Assembly (NCBI GenBank): GCA_026545225.1
Contig: CM048852.1
Coordinates: forward strand, 57,357,146-57,421,145
Source of the DNA: Cornus controversa
Taxonomy: Eukaryota; Streptophyta; Magnoliopsida; Cornales; Cornaceae
Length of the DNA stretch: 64,000 nt
Reading direction: 5' to 3'
The notes beneath the pieces were generated by a model. It did not search any database. It was not told where the DNA came from and saw only the letters and a program-made list of their open reading frames with translations. Shown here one piece after another: positions 38,690-51,140 of this stretch. The translations under genes were made by a program, and so were the position numbers. Numbering within the stretch: the stretch's first letter is position 1; every line of letters begins with the position of its first letter.

Positions 38690-41600
38690 AAATTATAACC
38701 ATTCCCTAAAAAGGATATAAAATAATGTCAATAAAGCTTGTACTGAAGGAAAATAAAGTTAATATAATGAGCAGTTAAACACTCTATATAAAAATAATGT
38801 GGATATTTAACATTGTACAAATTATCATGGTATTAAATTAATGAGTCATGCTATTATAAACTTTAAAGAGAGTGTTATATGAGAACAACAGTACAGAAAA
38901 ATTGATTTACTTTTATGCCAGGTAGGACAACAATAGAAGTTATTTACTTACTATAGAGACTAATGGGAAGACATATAGAATCGAATAAATTTTTTTATAT
39001 CATTTCTTATAGATTTGGGGAAAGCCTATGACATGGTCCCTAGAGGTACAATGTGATGAATTTTAGAAATGAAAAGAGTTGGAAATAAATATATTAACAT
39101 GATAAGAAAAATGTAAAATGAAGCTATTATTATATAAAAAAAAAACTCCAGGAGAAACAATTAGATTTCCAATTATTGTAAGCTCGCATCAACTCCATCA
39201 AGGATTAGCATTAAACACCTATAAATTTAGTGTTACTTATAGGTGTATGCTATTTGTTGATATTGTTGTTTTAATTGATGGAACTAAAGTAGGGAGAAAT
39301 GCTAGATACAAGGTCTAGATGGAATTTCTAGAACAAAGAAGGTTTAAAAAAGTAACACTAAAATTAAATATGTGAAATGTAAATTTAGCAAAACTAGGAA
39401 TCTAAATGGGAATATAGTGAAGATTACAGATCAAGAGATTCCAAAAAGTTAAGGCCTTGCTTGGTTTGTCACTCCAAAAACAGTTTTCTGTTTTCAGAGT
39501 GACAAAAAATTAAAAACTGCTAATTAGATCTACTTGGAACTGTTTTTAAGAAACAGTTTTTAGAAAACTGAGATAACAAAGTTGAGGTTTTTAGAGAACA
39601 CAATTTGGTAGTTCTCTGAGTTTTTGGAAAGAGTTTTCAAAACTAAGGAAACACAGAGAACTGGAGCCCCGCTTAAAAAATGACGTTACTTTTATCCTCG
39701 TTTAAAACCTCTATCTTTATCTCCTCTCTCAACCTGTTAAACGACTTTTCTAGTCTCTCGCACGATTTCTCTAGCCTCAGCTGGAGATTGCATTCTCGTT
39801 TCCAACTGAGAATCGAGTTCATCAAGAAGATTTCCAATCATCGATCCCTCTCTCTCTCCAAGATTTTTGGGGAATTTTTTTAAAATAGAAGAGACTCTTT
39901 GATATTCACTCTTCCCCTACTATGATCTCCGACAATTGTATTGTATTGTAGTGAACAATCAAGCCGAGACCAGAGAAACAACAATTGCCATTGCCCGCGA
40001 TTTTTCTGTCCGATTCTAAGTCTGAGGTAGAGTCAAAAGTTTCAAACCTAACTTTCTCATCTTCTTCGATTCTGTTCAGTAGTTGAGAGAATTTTTGTTT
40101 GTGTATGTGGGTTTTGTTTGTGTATGTCTTCATTTGAAGTGCTTTAAGAATTCAGTCATTTGTTTATTACGGGTTATTTCTCCATATATACTATATATGA
40201 GTCAATTCAGTTGATTATATGGGTTTCCGCCAGTTAATTGAGTTACAATTCTGGCTATCTGGTTTGTTATTGATGATAAATGCTAGAAAGATTTCTGGTC
40301 TGATATTTGAGGTGATTGTTAATGAATTGTAGGAAAAATGGTGAACAGTACTTGAATGATATGTTTTCTTTGTTCAGGGTAGTAGTGTTGTCATAAAGGT
40401 CTCTTCTAATATGTATTTATGAATTGTATTTTTTTATCTTACTTCAGGCCTATCTCTGTGAACAAGAAACAATGAAATCATCATAACTTATTAACACTAG
40501 ATGGATGAACAAACTGAGGTGGAAGAGGAAGGTAATGGGATAAGAACTCTATATTTTAGCTAAATAGTAATGAAATGTCAGTATAGAAACAAGAATTAGT
40601 GTCCATACTAGCATTTTATAGCACTAGGCTAGCATTTTATACCACTAGGCTGAGGGTTTAATTGTATTGTTAGATCAAACCTAAGATTTGAGATTTGCTT
40701 AGTTCTCGGAAGAAATGAGAACAAATAATAGTATAAGCATTGGTAACAAAGTGGTTCCCCAACATTTTTTTCCAGCAAGATAGTGATTAGGGAAAATTTT
40801 CCTTGGGACAAATTACATTGGACTTCCAATTTATTCATCAGTCAGCTTCTTGACAGGAAATTTTCACTTCACCAATCCAACAGCTTCCATGAATCCTAGC
40901 TTCCAATGTTTCTTTTAGTAGGATTATTGCAAATTTCAAGAATATGATTAAAAGAAGATTGGCACAAAATCCAGATATGGTTGTTTACAACTTATGATTG
41001 TACTTCTGTTTTAAAATGTATTATCTCTTTTGATGGTGTCTTTTAATACTAAGTAGTATTTTGAAGTGGTTGAATTTTATATTTGTAGTGCCTTTTGAAG
41101 AAGATGACAAGGACCCAAACATATGTTTTGTTAGTGAGGAGAATGCTAGCACTAGTAATGCAGCTGATGCTAGTGCGGCAGAAATGACTTCTTATAGAAA
41201 CAAATTGTGGGATTATGGACATCATATGTAGCCAATGCTGGATGATACTAAATTCATGTACTCCAATGTTTATTTTGGTTATCAAAAACTCAACTTAATG
41301 ATTGTACTACTAAAAGCGCATGCGACACTTGAAGTAATGCTAGATGAAGCGCATGTGACAGATTCCATTCTCTTTTATTCTCTAATAATGTTTTGTTTTG
41401 GTTATGTATAACTAAACTTAATGATTGTACAACTAAAAGTGCATATATGACACATGAAGTAACTCTATTTAAATTTAATCAAGTCATGTACCTCTCATGT
41501 TTTATTTAAACTTGTGAAATTGTATTTGTGCAATTTTTATTAAGTTAAGAATACTAGCTTTAAAAAAATGCACCTCAAACACTTATTAATAAATATTGCA

Positions 41601-42065
41601 TTAGTAGACTTGGGGAAAAAAAAGAGGTGAAAATTGCCCTCTAAAAACTGTTCGTAGATACAGTCAAGCAGATTTATGAAATTTTGTTCTCTAAAAATTG
41701 TTTTGTAGTTTTTCCAACCAAGCAGATTTTCAAACTGAAAAATTGTTTTCTCTTCTCATTCTCTAAAAACTATTCTTGAAAACTATTTTGAAATTTGCAA
41801 ACCAAGCGAGGCCTAATACTTTCATTAAACCTAAACTTGACTATTCACAGAGAAGGAGAGATTTAAGATGATGTTACTTATATAATTAAAGTATGGTGCC
41901 ACTGAGAAATGCTTCCAGTACGAAGAGCAAGTGAGAAAAAGTGATAGGGTTCACATTGAAGGAAACTTTTTTTTCTCGGTAAGTATTAAGGATAATGTTA
42001 AAGAAATGGAAGATCAAAATTATATGGCTAAGATAGTAATGATAGATATGGTAGTGCCTTTTTAA
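38690..42065 (+). mobile_element. Second RTE-clade LINE relic, split by a DNA transposon
   Basis: Left of the insertion, text near 38830-38860 reads NYHGIKLMSHAI, near 38920 LLCQVGQQ/FMPGRTT-like, and near 39012-39045 DLGKAYDMVPRG, the RTE palm. Text near 39365-39445 (YVKCKF...) and the sequence resuming at 41817 (gagaaggagagatt...gatgatgttacttatata, GEI.DDVTYII-like) are the next RTE segments, so the reading continues across the transposon. Many stops. The left end and the true right end are uncertain. Confidence 0.6.
39453..41813 (+). mobile_element. PIF/Harbinger-like DNA transposon, non-autonomous, with TAA target duplication
   Basis: The ends are inverted: GGCCTTGCTTGGTTTG from 39453 and CAAACCAAGCGAGGCC ending at 41813. 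TAA lies immediately outside both ends (39450-39452, 41814-41816), the 3-bp signature of PIF/Harbinger elements. Subterminal sequence is also partly inverted (cagttttctgttttc near 39490 against gaaaattgttttctc near 41738). At about 41088-41231 the plus strand reads an acidic stretch PFEEDDKDPN, then FVSEEN and AAEMTSYRNKLWD, which resembles the C-terminal exon of PIF-type transposases. The DDE core is absent, so the 2.36-kb element cannot move by itself. Confidence 0.8.
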
Positions 42066-42552
42066 CTAAAATTGTAACATTGGATAAAGCAGAATGACCG
42101 ACGAGAAAAAACTCTGATTCTCAAATAACTGGGGCAAGGCTTTGTTGAGTTTTAATTGTACTGCATACTTAAATTAAATATTATATAACTAAATTTACTA
42201 AACCAACACAACTTCTGCAAGAAAATTAAAGAAAAAAGGGAATCACGCAATAATAATTTCAGTTTTTTTATTAGATCCTCACTAAACAAAATTCATTGTC
42301 ACAAACCCATTAAATTTTCAACCAAAATTGCTAATTTTGTTGTTCCAAATAATTTCAGTGATACAATAATAAGAAGCATTGGCTAAGCCTATACATCCAA
42401 CAGTCAACACAGACCCAAAATTGTAAACAAATCGATGGGATTTTTAGAGCAGGTACCAAAAATAAGGAAATTGAAAAGCTTAAATACCAAACTTCATTAT
42501 AACTGAACCAATTGAATGTGGGAAACATTAAAGATTAAGGAAAATTAACCTT

Positions 42553-42700
42553 GATTTGAGCTTCTTGTGTTGATTTAATCAGTTTCTCGCGCTTACAGAC
42601 TGGAAATTCGAATCAAATCCCTGAACAAAGTGGACCTTGGACTGTTTGTGCGTCGACTTTCGTAAAGCTTGAAATTCGGAGAACACTGGATATAAATACA
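42553..42700 (-). promoter_or_regulatory. Putative untranslated first exon of the thioredoxin gene
   Basis: On the minus strand, GC-richer leader-like sequence ending CTCAAATCAAG|GTTAATTTTCC gives a donor near 42552. An acceptor TTTCACTTTCAG|GATACTG lies near 38033, 46 bases before the MGLCLTK start. If joined, the leader intron would be about 4.5 kb and contain the second RTE LINE and the Harbinger-like element. This is inference from splice-site shape only. Confidence 0.35.
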
Positions 42701-42862
42701 AATGCATATGATATGGAGTACACAACAGGCCAAAAAGACGACTAGACGAATAATACATTAATTTATTTTTATTTGCGCAACCTGTCATTTTTGGATGAAA
42801 TTAAGTTTATACCCTCCTCGAGCTTTACTTAATACCAATAGTACCACAATCCGTAAAAACCT

Positions 42863-43545
42863 ACGGGTGCACAGAAAATTGATGAAATCGAAACCGTAAG
42901 AAATTGTAATTGAACTGAATCGAACCGTTCACTACAGTTTTGATTCCGATTTTTAATTTTAAGAACAGTTCACTACGGCTCTGATTCCGATTCCGATTCC
43001 GATTCTAAGTCAAAAAACCAGAACATAAACCATTAGAAAAAATATGTATATATAATATATAATATATAAATGAATAATAATAGCTTTTAAATTCTAGTGT
43101 TCTATATAAATATATATATATATATATATGAAGTATAAAATATATAAATAAATACTAATACCTTCTAAATTCTAGTCTTCTATTTATATATAAAGTATAA
43201 AATATATAACATATAGATCAATATATTTAGCTTCTAAGTTCTAATGTTTTATATATTTATATAATATAAAATATATAAATAAATAAATACTAAAAGCTTT
43301 TAATATATTATTATAACTAGGGGTCCACAACTATGAGTGCGTATCTTGCCAATGTTTAATCAAAAAAAAAAAATTAACAAAGAATCATTGGAGAATCGAA
43401 ACCACAAAGAATCGGAACTGAATCGAATCGGACTGAACTCAACGGTTCCGATTTCGATTCCAAAATTAAGAAATCATTAACAACGGTTCCAATTTCAGTT
43501 TCACAAAAAATCATAAAGAACCGTACCGTGTGCATCCCTACATAT
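42863..43545. repeat. hAT-like non-autonomous repeat rich in GGTTC/GAACC motifs
   Basis: The left end tacgggtgcaca and the right end tgtgcatcccta are imperfectly inverted. Both flanking zones are full of aatcgaaccg/cggttccgattc motifs, an arrangement common in plant hAT-derived repeats. The centre is AT-rich. No exact target duplication was seen, so limits are approximate. Confidence 0.45.
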
Positions 43546-44816
43546 AACACGGATGTCATACCACGCTACAAGTCCACAACACATCAAATTCTAAAAACTT
43601 AGTTAACTATTTGGGTATAAAAAATTATTATCCTATCTTGTTATTGCAATTATATTTTTTAATTACATGTTTTATGTGTTTAATATCTTGTCTTTTCAAG
43701 AAAATGAGGTTGAACCTTTGGATAAAAGTGCATAATGTTATTTTCAAGACCGTCATCTAAGGACAAAAGGTATTCTGTGTTAATTGAATGTTAAAAATTT
43801 ATTGACCAATCATCTAATATGTGTCAATTAAGTGTCTAAAATAATAATAAATTTTTTTTGTTAATTATGTACACAATCTTGAAATATTGAATGCATTAAA
43901 TATTTATGTCAAACACGGTATTCCATAAAAGCGTGGGGTGCTTTTTAGCACAATCTTGACTCACAATCTTTCCTATGAGCGAAAGGTGATGTATCACATG
44001 ATTCACCTGAATTATTGATAAAGATATTTATTTTACTGACCCTTCTGTGTTTAGTTGTTGTTGGGATGAGATGGACGTTTTTGGCCATTTATAGTAATTC
44101 AGGTTATTTCACAACCATAACTATAAATCTGGTCATGGACAATGAAGTTTAATGTATTCATATAATAAATTAAATATATATCATCTCATATAATATATGA
44201 AACGACTAAAAATATGACACGGAAAGAATGACAAAATCGAGTTCCTAACCTATAAGCCTATGACAAAGCTTTACTTTTTGTTGTTATTGTTTGTGTGTGT
44301 ATATGAAAATATATTTATGTATATTTACACACAAAAACGAAAATAACAATAAAACCAATGGGCCTTTGGCGTTGGCCTGGTTGGTCTAACCTCTACGGGG
44401 AAGATAGAAGAGTTTAGGTCTCGAGGGACACAAATTGCTTGTCAAAATTGGCTGTGAATTGCTTAATTATAATATAAAAACAAAAAACGAATAGGAAACT
44501 TCCATGAATAGAGTGACATGTTGGGCACCCAAAACAGTGGGCCGGGGGAGGGAAACAAAAAATCAACACCTGAGCAAATATATATATATTTTTTTTTACC
44601 CGAAAAATAAGTCATAATTTTCTAAACACTAAATAGACAATTCTCATTCCATTATTGTATCACATCTGAGGTGAAAAAGAGTTAGAAATTTATCTTCATC
44701 AGTGAAGAAGTAAATATTATTTTTTCAAAAATATTCAAAATATAATATTGCGAAAGTAACCAAAAGCTCCTCGATGATGCCAATGTTATCATATGGGAGA
44801 AAAATAGTTTGAGGAT
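43546..44816. other. Intergenic DNA
   Basis: No gene recognised. About 44276-44357 contains an inverted pair (gttgttattgtttgtgtg and cacaaaaacgaaaataacaat). Confidence 0.4.
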
Positions 44817-45148
44817 TGGTGGTATGTTACAAGGAAATCCTACCATAGTAATGACCCAATAAGAATTAGTTAGGAGTGTTACGGATCGGATTAGGCATTA
44901 ATTCTAATTCAATCTGTGGTTGGTATGTTATAAGCAAACCCCACAATAGTGATAAACCAATAAGAATTAGTTAGGGGTGACCACGAATCAAATCGAATTA
45001 GACATTGATTCTAATTCGATTTACGGTCTCCAAATCCATGAAAACACAATCTAATCTGATCCGTGAAATAATAAATTAGATCGGATCGGATTGACGAATT
45101 GAATTTGCTCTAAGCAACCCAATAAAATTGTTTTTTAACCTGAATCCA
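44817..45148. repeat. 101-bp imperfect tandem repeat with GGATCGGATT motifs
   Basis: ggtatgttacaaggaaatcc at 44821 and ggtatgttataagcaaaccc at 44922 start two similar units, each running through caataagaattagttagg and ttctaattc. GGATCGGATT-type motifs continue to the MULE-like element at 45158 and reappear at about 46900-47050 beyond it, so the MULE-like element probably sits inside this repeat. Confidence 0.55.
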
Positions 45149-45157
45149 ATATCATTT

Positions 45158-45732
45158 GGGTTAAATACAATGACCTCCCTTGAGGTTTGTCCTAATTACA
45201 CTAAGATGAATTTTTTTTAAAATCGTGCACTAACCTCCCCTTTACCAAAATTAGCTTACTTTTTGGTGTGATTTTACTTATTACCTCCATTATTTTAATC
45301 TAAAAAAAATCAAAATTTATGTTACTATAAAATGACCAAATTACCCACCATTAAAAAAAACACAAAGCATCTCTCTTCTCTCTTATATATGTGTATATAT
45401 ATATATATACATATATCTAAACACAACACACACCGAATCCCCATCTATAAATCACGATTATCTCTCCAAATTCCTATTTGCAAATCTCAACCATCAAACC
45501 ACCACAGTCATTTATATCAAGCTTTTCCTCACAGTCATCGAACCACCACAGAATCCAGCGAATCATCCACCATATGCGGTGGTGCTGGACAAAGGTTGAT
45601 GTATGGTGGTTCCACCAGTGGTAGCGAGACGAGGCTTCTGGAGGTTTCAATTAGTGACAATGACTTAAAAATAGGGATTGGGATACAACACTGATAATGA
45701 CGTAATTGAGGGTTGATGGCTCCATATTCTTT

Positions 45733-45764
<32 letters not shown>

Positions 45765-46477
45765 TACAAAGACAACACAACACAACACACCACGAATCCC
45801 CATATGCAAATTCGATTCTCTCTCTGAATCCCATATGCAAATCTCAACCATCAAACCACCACAGTCATCTGTATCAAGCTTTTCTCCATAGTCATCAAAC
45901 CACCACAAAATATGGTGAGTTATCCACCATATGCAGTGGCGTTGAACAAAGGTTACTTGTGGTTTGTGGTGTGTTTGAATTCTATGGTGACTTGGGTGCT
46001 TGGGTTTGTTACAGAGGTGGTTATGGCGGCTAAGGTATGGTGGTCGTGATTATTTTTCGACAACGGACAAATATTAGGGTTTGTTTGGGTTGTGTTTGGT
46101 GGGTTTCATTTGATGGCAAATTATTAAGGTGGTAGGATTGATAAACAAAGGTTAATGGGATGAGTTTTGACTAATTTTGTAATTGGGTAAAGTTGAAGAC
46201 AATAATAAACAGTATCACAAACAATTCATGGGTGATATAAGGGCAAGGGCAATTTTGTCCTAAAAAATTAGGTATTTTTGTAATTAAATGTCATTGTATG
46301 AGTTAAAAAGTCATTTCACATGAACAAATAGCATTTTGGTCAAATTATAAGTTTTTTTTGGACAGAGGGGGTATTAATAAAAAGTGTGCAAACTTTAGGT
46401 GAACAAGTACGATTTTTGAAAAGTTTCATCGAAGTGTAATTAAGCCAAATTTCAGGAAATGTCATTATATTTAACCC
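45158..46477. mobile_element. Mutator-like (MULE) non-autonomous element, 9-bp target duplication
   Basis: The ends are inverted: GGGTTAAATACAATGACCTC at 45158 and its near-complement ending TTAACCC at 46477; similarity continues for about 90 bases as long imperfect TIRs. Nine-base flanks atatcattt (45149-45157) and atatcaatt (46478-46486) differ at one position. Long TIRs plus 9-bp duplications point to Mutator. Inside, a block of about 220 bases beginning aaacacaacacacaccgaatcc near 45419 is repeated near 45770. No transposase seen. Confidence 0.75.
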
Positions 46478-46486
46478 ATATCAATT

Positions 46487-46822
46487 TGTTAACTATAGCC
46501 CAATCTCTATTTTAGAATGATTTGATTAACTTTCACAACAACCTATGTGTAAATATCAAAATGTGAACCGATAACTTGCACAATTACTTTTAGATAAGTG
46601 ACCGAAATGTGACTAAAATATGATTTTCATTTCAAGAAAATATAAGAACATGAAAAAAGACTTATACGGTATATAATCCTATATCTAATTGCGTATCTAA
46701 GACAAAGAAAAAATCATATATTGAAATGTGAACGTAGGAAAAAGTTGTAAACACATCTGATATCTCATATAAGAAAATGAAATGAGTCTTTTAGGTTTAG
46801 CTTAAAAGATATAAGATATTAT

Positions 46823-46862
<40 letters not shown>

Positions 46863-47561
46863 TTATATCTATAATATTTAAATATTATAAATTCTAACGA
46901 ATTGTCACGGATTGGATCGGATTCACAGATCGAATTGAATTTCTGACTCCCTAATCCCTAATCCATAATCCGTGAACTACGGATTCAAGTTTTACAAATT
47001 CGTTGGACTGAAAATCTGATCTGATGTGCACAGATCGGATCGAATTCATGGATTGGCGAATTATTTGAATACTATCGACAATATAGAGAAGGTGAATGTG
47101 TTGCAAGTGATGGAGTAGCAACACTAATCCATGATGGAGTGAGCTCCATAAGATTGGGGCTATGGAACACACATGCTCCATGTACAATAATATACGAAGA
47201 GCCAAATTGGACGAAGGTCCAAAAGAACCAAATAGAAACGACATCATTGTTGGTGGGTTGTGAGGGTCCATCTCCAGGGTGGTGGGTGGGTTATATATAG
47301 AGATTCATGGTAGGCTGGTAGCCATTTGAGAGAAAGAAACGTACATCAAAATGCAATGGCAGAGAAAAAGTTTGAAAAACTCTAAACCGGATCCTTTCAT
47401 TACTTAGAATCCAAAGACAATTTAATTGAAATTGTGAAATGAATATCATCTATAAATTTGGCTTAAAAGAACATGATATTCTTAGTGACAATAGAGGAAC
47501 ATATCTTTCTATAATATTAGGGAATGGGAGGTATAAAAATGTATTGAGTTAAATAAAATTA
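46487..47561. other. Intergenic or repeat-derived DNA between two MULE-like elements
   Basis: Contains a TA microsatellite near 46828-46855 and GGATCGGATT-type motifs near 46910-47050. Short reading frames have no recognisable domains. Confidence 0.4.
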
Positions 47562-48606
47562 GGATAAATTACTCTGACCTTCCCTGAAGTTTGTCTTAAT
47601 TACTTCCAGATTAAACTTTTAAAAAAATAACTCTCGCACCTCTGCCAAAGTTAAGAGACATCAAAATAGTTAACATCAATAAGTAGATTTACCAAACTAT
47701 CCCCAATTTTTAGTATATCATTTGGATACTTTCATGTTATCATCATTGCTGATGTAAGCATAACATATTGATTTTACTAAGTTACCCTCACTTATGTTCT
47801 CCGTCTCACTCTCCCACTGCCGACGCAACACCCTCTTTCTTCCTCTCTCTTTATCTTTTGATTCTCTTCGACAGCTAAAAACCTCAGTGCCCACACCGCA
47901 CTCGACACAAAATCAACGCGTCGTTGATGCCGAAACATCTTCAATTGCATATTTGTCAAAACCCATCTTCAAAATCCAGAAACCCTTGCTTCCACTGCCT
48001 GATTTGTCTTCCCCCATTAGTTACTTTTTCTCTTTTCTCCATCAGCACCACCATTATGCTTGTTGTCGGCCACCAATTCCTTTGAGAAATCACCCATCAC
48101 TGAATCTTAACTCCAAACTCAAATCCTTGAACACACACACACATATATATTTATATATTATGTGTGTATATATACATGGGTGAACTAATCAAATCACATT
48201 TATATAGATAAATAATAAAATTGGGTGGTAGTAAGAGGAAGCATACAATATAGTGGAACCTTTAATGGAACCATTAAGGTGAGTGTTACCAATCCATATC
48301 TCTCTTCTCATGTTTTTGATATTTTTTTTCATATTTTTGCTCAATAGTCAATGTTGATAATTGTTGAGATACTATATGGATACTTTCTCTCACTACTATG
48401 CTTGTTGTCGACCACCAATTCCTTCAAGAATTCACCCATATCATTGAACCCTAAATCCAAACTCAAATCTGTAAACATATATATATACACACACACACAT
48501 TATATACATGGGTGAATATTGTATGCAGATACTGTGATGTTGGTTATTGAAAAAAAAAGTAAACAGATAGAGAGATCTATGGATCGATTATGCTCTGTAT
48601 TGTGCG

Positions 48607-48646
<40 letters not shown>

Positions 48647-48949
48647 CATGTTATACGTATATTAAGAATAGATATTAAAAATGAAATACGTTAGTATTGA
48701 GTATTTTTGTGATATAAGGGTCAAATTTGTAATCTTACCATTGTAAGTAGGATAACAAAATAAATTTTATTTATTGAGGGTATTTTTGGTATTTCAAAAA
48801 AATTAACTAACGGCATTGATGGTGCTTTAATGAGTTTGGAGTTGATTGTAATTTTAATATACTTCAAGGAGTTTGACCACTTTTTTTTAAAAAAACTTTC
48901 ATTTAAGAGCAATAAGCTCTAACCTTAGGAGAGGTCAGGATAATTTACC
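47562..48949. mobile_element. Second MULE-like element, diverged
   Basis: The left end ggataaattactctgacct and right end aggtcaggataatttacc are inverted and share the AATTAC...TGACCT core with the elements at 45158 and 53388. Flanking 9-mers do not match, so it is older or was altered. A block near 48050-48175 (tatgcttgttgtcggccac...) is repeated near 48399-48512, and a longer reading frame at 47794-48183 has no recognisable domain. Confidence 0.55.
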
Positions 48950-49429
48950 TTAACAAGGTTTTAGAAAATCTTTTATAAGATTTGAAAATGTTTAGAAAAA
49001 GAATGACATGTCTTGACTAACAAAATTATTTAATAAGATACTACAAAATGAGTAATTAATTATGCAAACGTGTTTTAATACTTATTTATATATATAAGAC
49101 AAGGAATATACAAAGTTGCACTATATTCATCATTATCATCCTTGCTTTTATCTTGTACAAAAGGTCGACCAAATGGATTCTCTTTTAATAACTCTTTTCT
49201 TCTACAAAGTTGTACTATATTATAGTTAGGGTTGGCAAAATGGGCGGGTTAGACAGGTTTGGACCGGATCAAATATGAGCCGGGCGTGACCCATATTCAA
49301 CCCGTTTGTAACGGGTCAATTATCGACAGGTCAAATATGGGTCGGGTCAACTCAACAACCCATATGACCCGACCCAGACCAAATTGTCCAATCCAACCCA
49401 AATAAATGGCCTAACCGAACTCAAGTAAA

Positions 49430-49950
49430 CGGGTCGACCCAACCTAGATAAACAAATTCATGCCTCAAATTTGTTTCTTGGACACCCTTGCTCTTTTGAC
49501 ATTCATCAATTATGCTTTGAAAAATGCAATAAATAATGAATAAAATCATAAAAAAAATAGTTATAAAAAAAGGGTCAACTCGACTTGGATAAACAAATTC
49601 ATGACCCGAATTCGTTTATATCTTGGACACTCCTGCTCTTTTGACATTCATCAATTATGCTTTGAAAAATGCAATAAATAATGAATAAAAGCATAAGAAA
49701 AACATTTATAAAAAAAAAATCATTTTAACTACTATTCATTACCAAACTAACACTTATAAAAAATGGTTGACCTAACCCAGATAAACGGGTCAACCCAACC
49801 TGGATAAACAAATTCATGACTCGAATATGTTTATGTTGGACACTCTGCTCTTTTGACATTCATCAATTTTACTTTGAAAAATACAATAAATAATGAATAA
49901 AAGCATAAGAAAAACATTTATAAAAAAAAAATCATTTTAACTACTATTCA
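49430..49950. repeat. Three subterminal direct repeats of the hAT element
   Basis: A block containing gataaacaaattcatgac, ttggacac, ctcttttgacattcatcaat and gcaataaataatgaataaaa occurs three times. The gacattcat word starts at 49498, 49643 and 49855, so spacing is 145 then 212 bases. Subterminal repeats of this kind are usual transposase-binding regions in hAT elements (family knowledge). Confidence 0.75.
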
Positions 49951-50674
49951 GACAAATACAGAACCAAAAACAAGCAACAATCAAGCCATATAATACTCTC
50001 CCATGAATTTAGGCTGAGCTATTGAAATTGATCATCACATTTTGAAACAATGTGTAGACCAAACTTTATAAGTAATGAGTCTTAAGTTTTGGCTCAAGGA
50101 AGACAATGAGAAACTAAGATCTGCCATGACTTTCCATATTATGCATTTTCTTGAAGAATGAATTTAATCAGTTCTAAAAAAAAATTACTGGAAAGATGAA
50201 AATTGTTTCTGCCATTACACTACATGTTCTTTCTTACATTTGAAGAACTTCCTATAAGATGGCTATATGGTTAGGGGAGTCCTGTAAATGAAGTGAACAT
50301 GATATAAGAGACCTCTGGATCAGAAAGAAGTAGAACCATAGTTTGACATCTTTATTGATGACACTCTATCTAAAAGTGTTTTTTGAAATATGATTTGAAG
50401 AAAATTCATATTTTATAAAGCCCTTAAAAGTATTAATTCTTAACCAAGAAAGAAAAAAAATCAATTACACTTTTTTTGGAAGCTTTAGTTGATTTAGATC
50501 CATCAATTTTTGTTCAAGTAACCACTCATATATATTTTTGCTAAGTTATTCTAGGATTCAAGATCAAAGTTGGATCAGAAGCAATAAGTTGAATCCTCCG
50601 GCCCTTCACATTATTCCCATTAGATTGTTGAAAGAAGTTAATGATTTGATGAAAAAGGCTAAGAAACTTAAATG

Positions 50675-51140
50675 AGAATTTTGTTTTCGCAGTTTCTTCT
50701 CAGACATGGTTCTGATACAAACTGTATTAGTGCTAGAAGTGCTATAATCTTAGAGTGATTTTGCTAACATAGAATACTATTCCATTGATCAAGTGCATGG
50801 AGGGAGGAAACATAAGCCATTATCAAGTGCATGGAAGGAGGAAACATAAGCCATTTCTTAATAAACAAATTAACAAACAAAGAAGAATCATTCAATGAGA
50901 GAGAATTTTATTTTCACAGTTTCTTCTTAGACATGGTTCTGATACAAACTATATTAGTGCTAGAAGTGCTATAGTCTTAGAGTGATTTTGCCAACATAGA
51001 ATACTATTCCATTGATCCCACGAACTGTTGAAATGCCATCAATCCAACTGCGACCTATTGATCAAGTGCATGGAAGGAAACATAAGCCATTTCTTAAAGA
51101 AGCAAATTAACAAACAAAGAAGAATTTTTCAATAAGAGAT
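50675..51140. repeat. Tandem duplication of about 230 bp inside the hAT element
   Basis: The unit from gagaattttgttttcgcagtt (50675) to about 50901 returns from 50902 to about 51140, sharing agacatggttctgatacaaac and aaacataagccatttcttaa. The second copy carries an extra segment (cccacgaactgttgaaatgc...) and the first a small internal duplication. No protein recognised. Confidence 0.75.

Noticed and set aside
44350-44445. tRNA-derived SINE or tRNA
   Set aside because: A ttggcctggttggtc stretch and gtctcgaggg look faintly like A and B boxes, but no cloverleaf, tail or duplication can be drawn.
45332-46033. Reading frames with Tyr-Ile and His-Thr runs
   Set aside because: Produced by TA and CA microsatellites in a duplicated block of a MULE-like element.
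47794-48183. 130-residue frame that might be a captured transit peptide
   Set aside because: Ser/Pro-rich start but no family match, and it ends in a TA/CA microsatellite.
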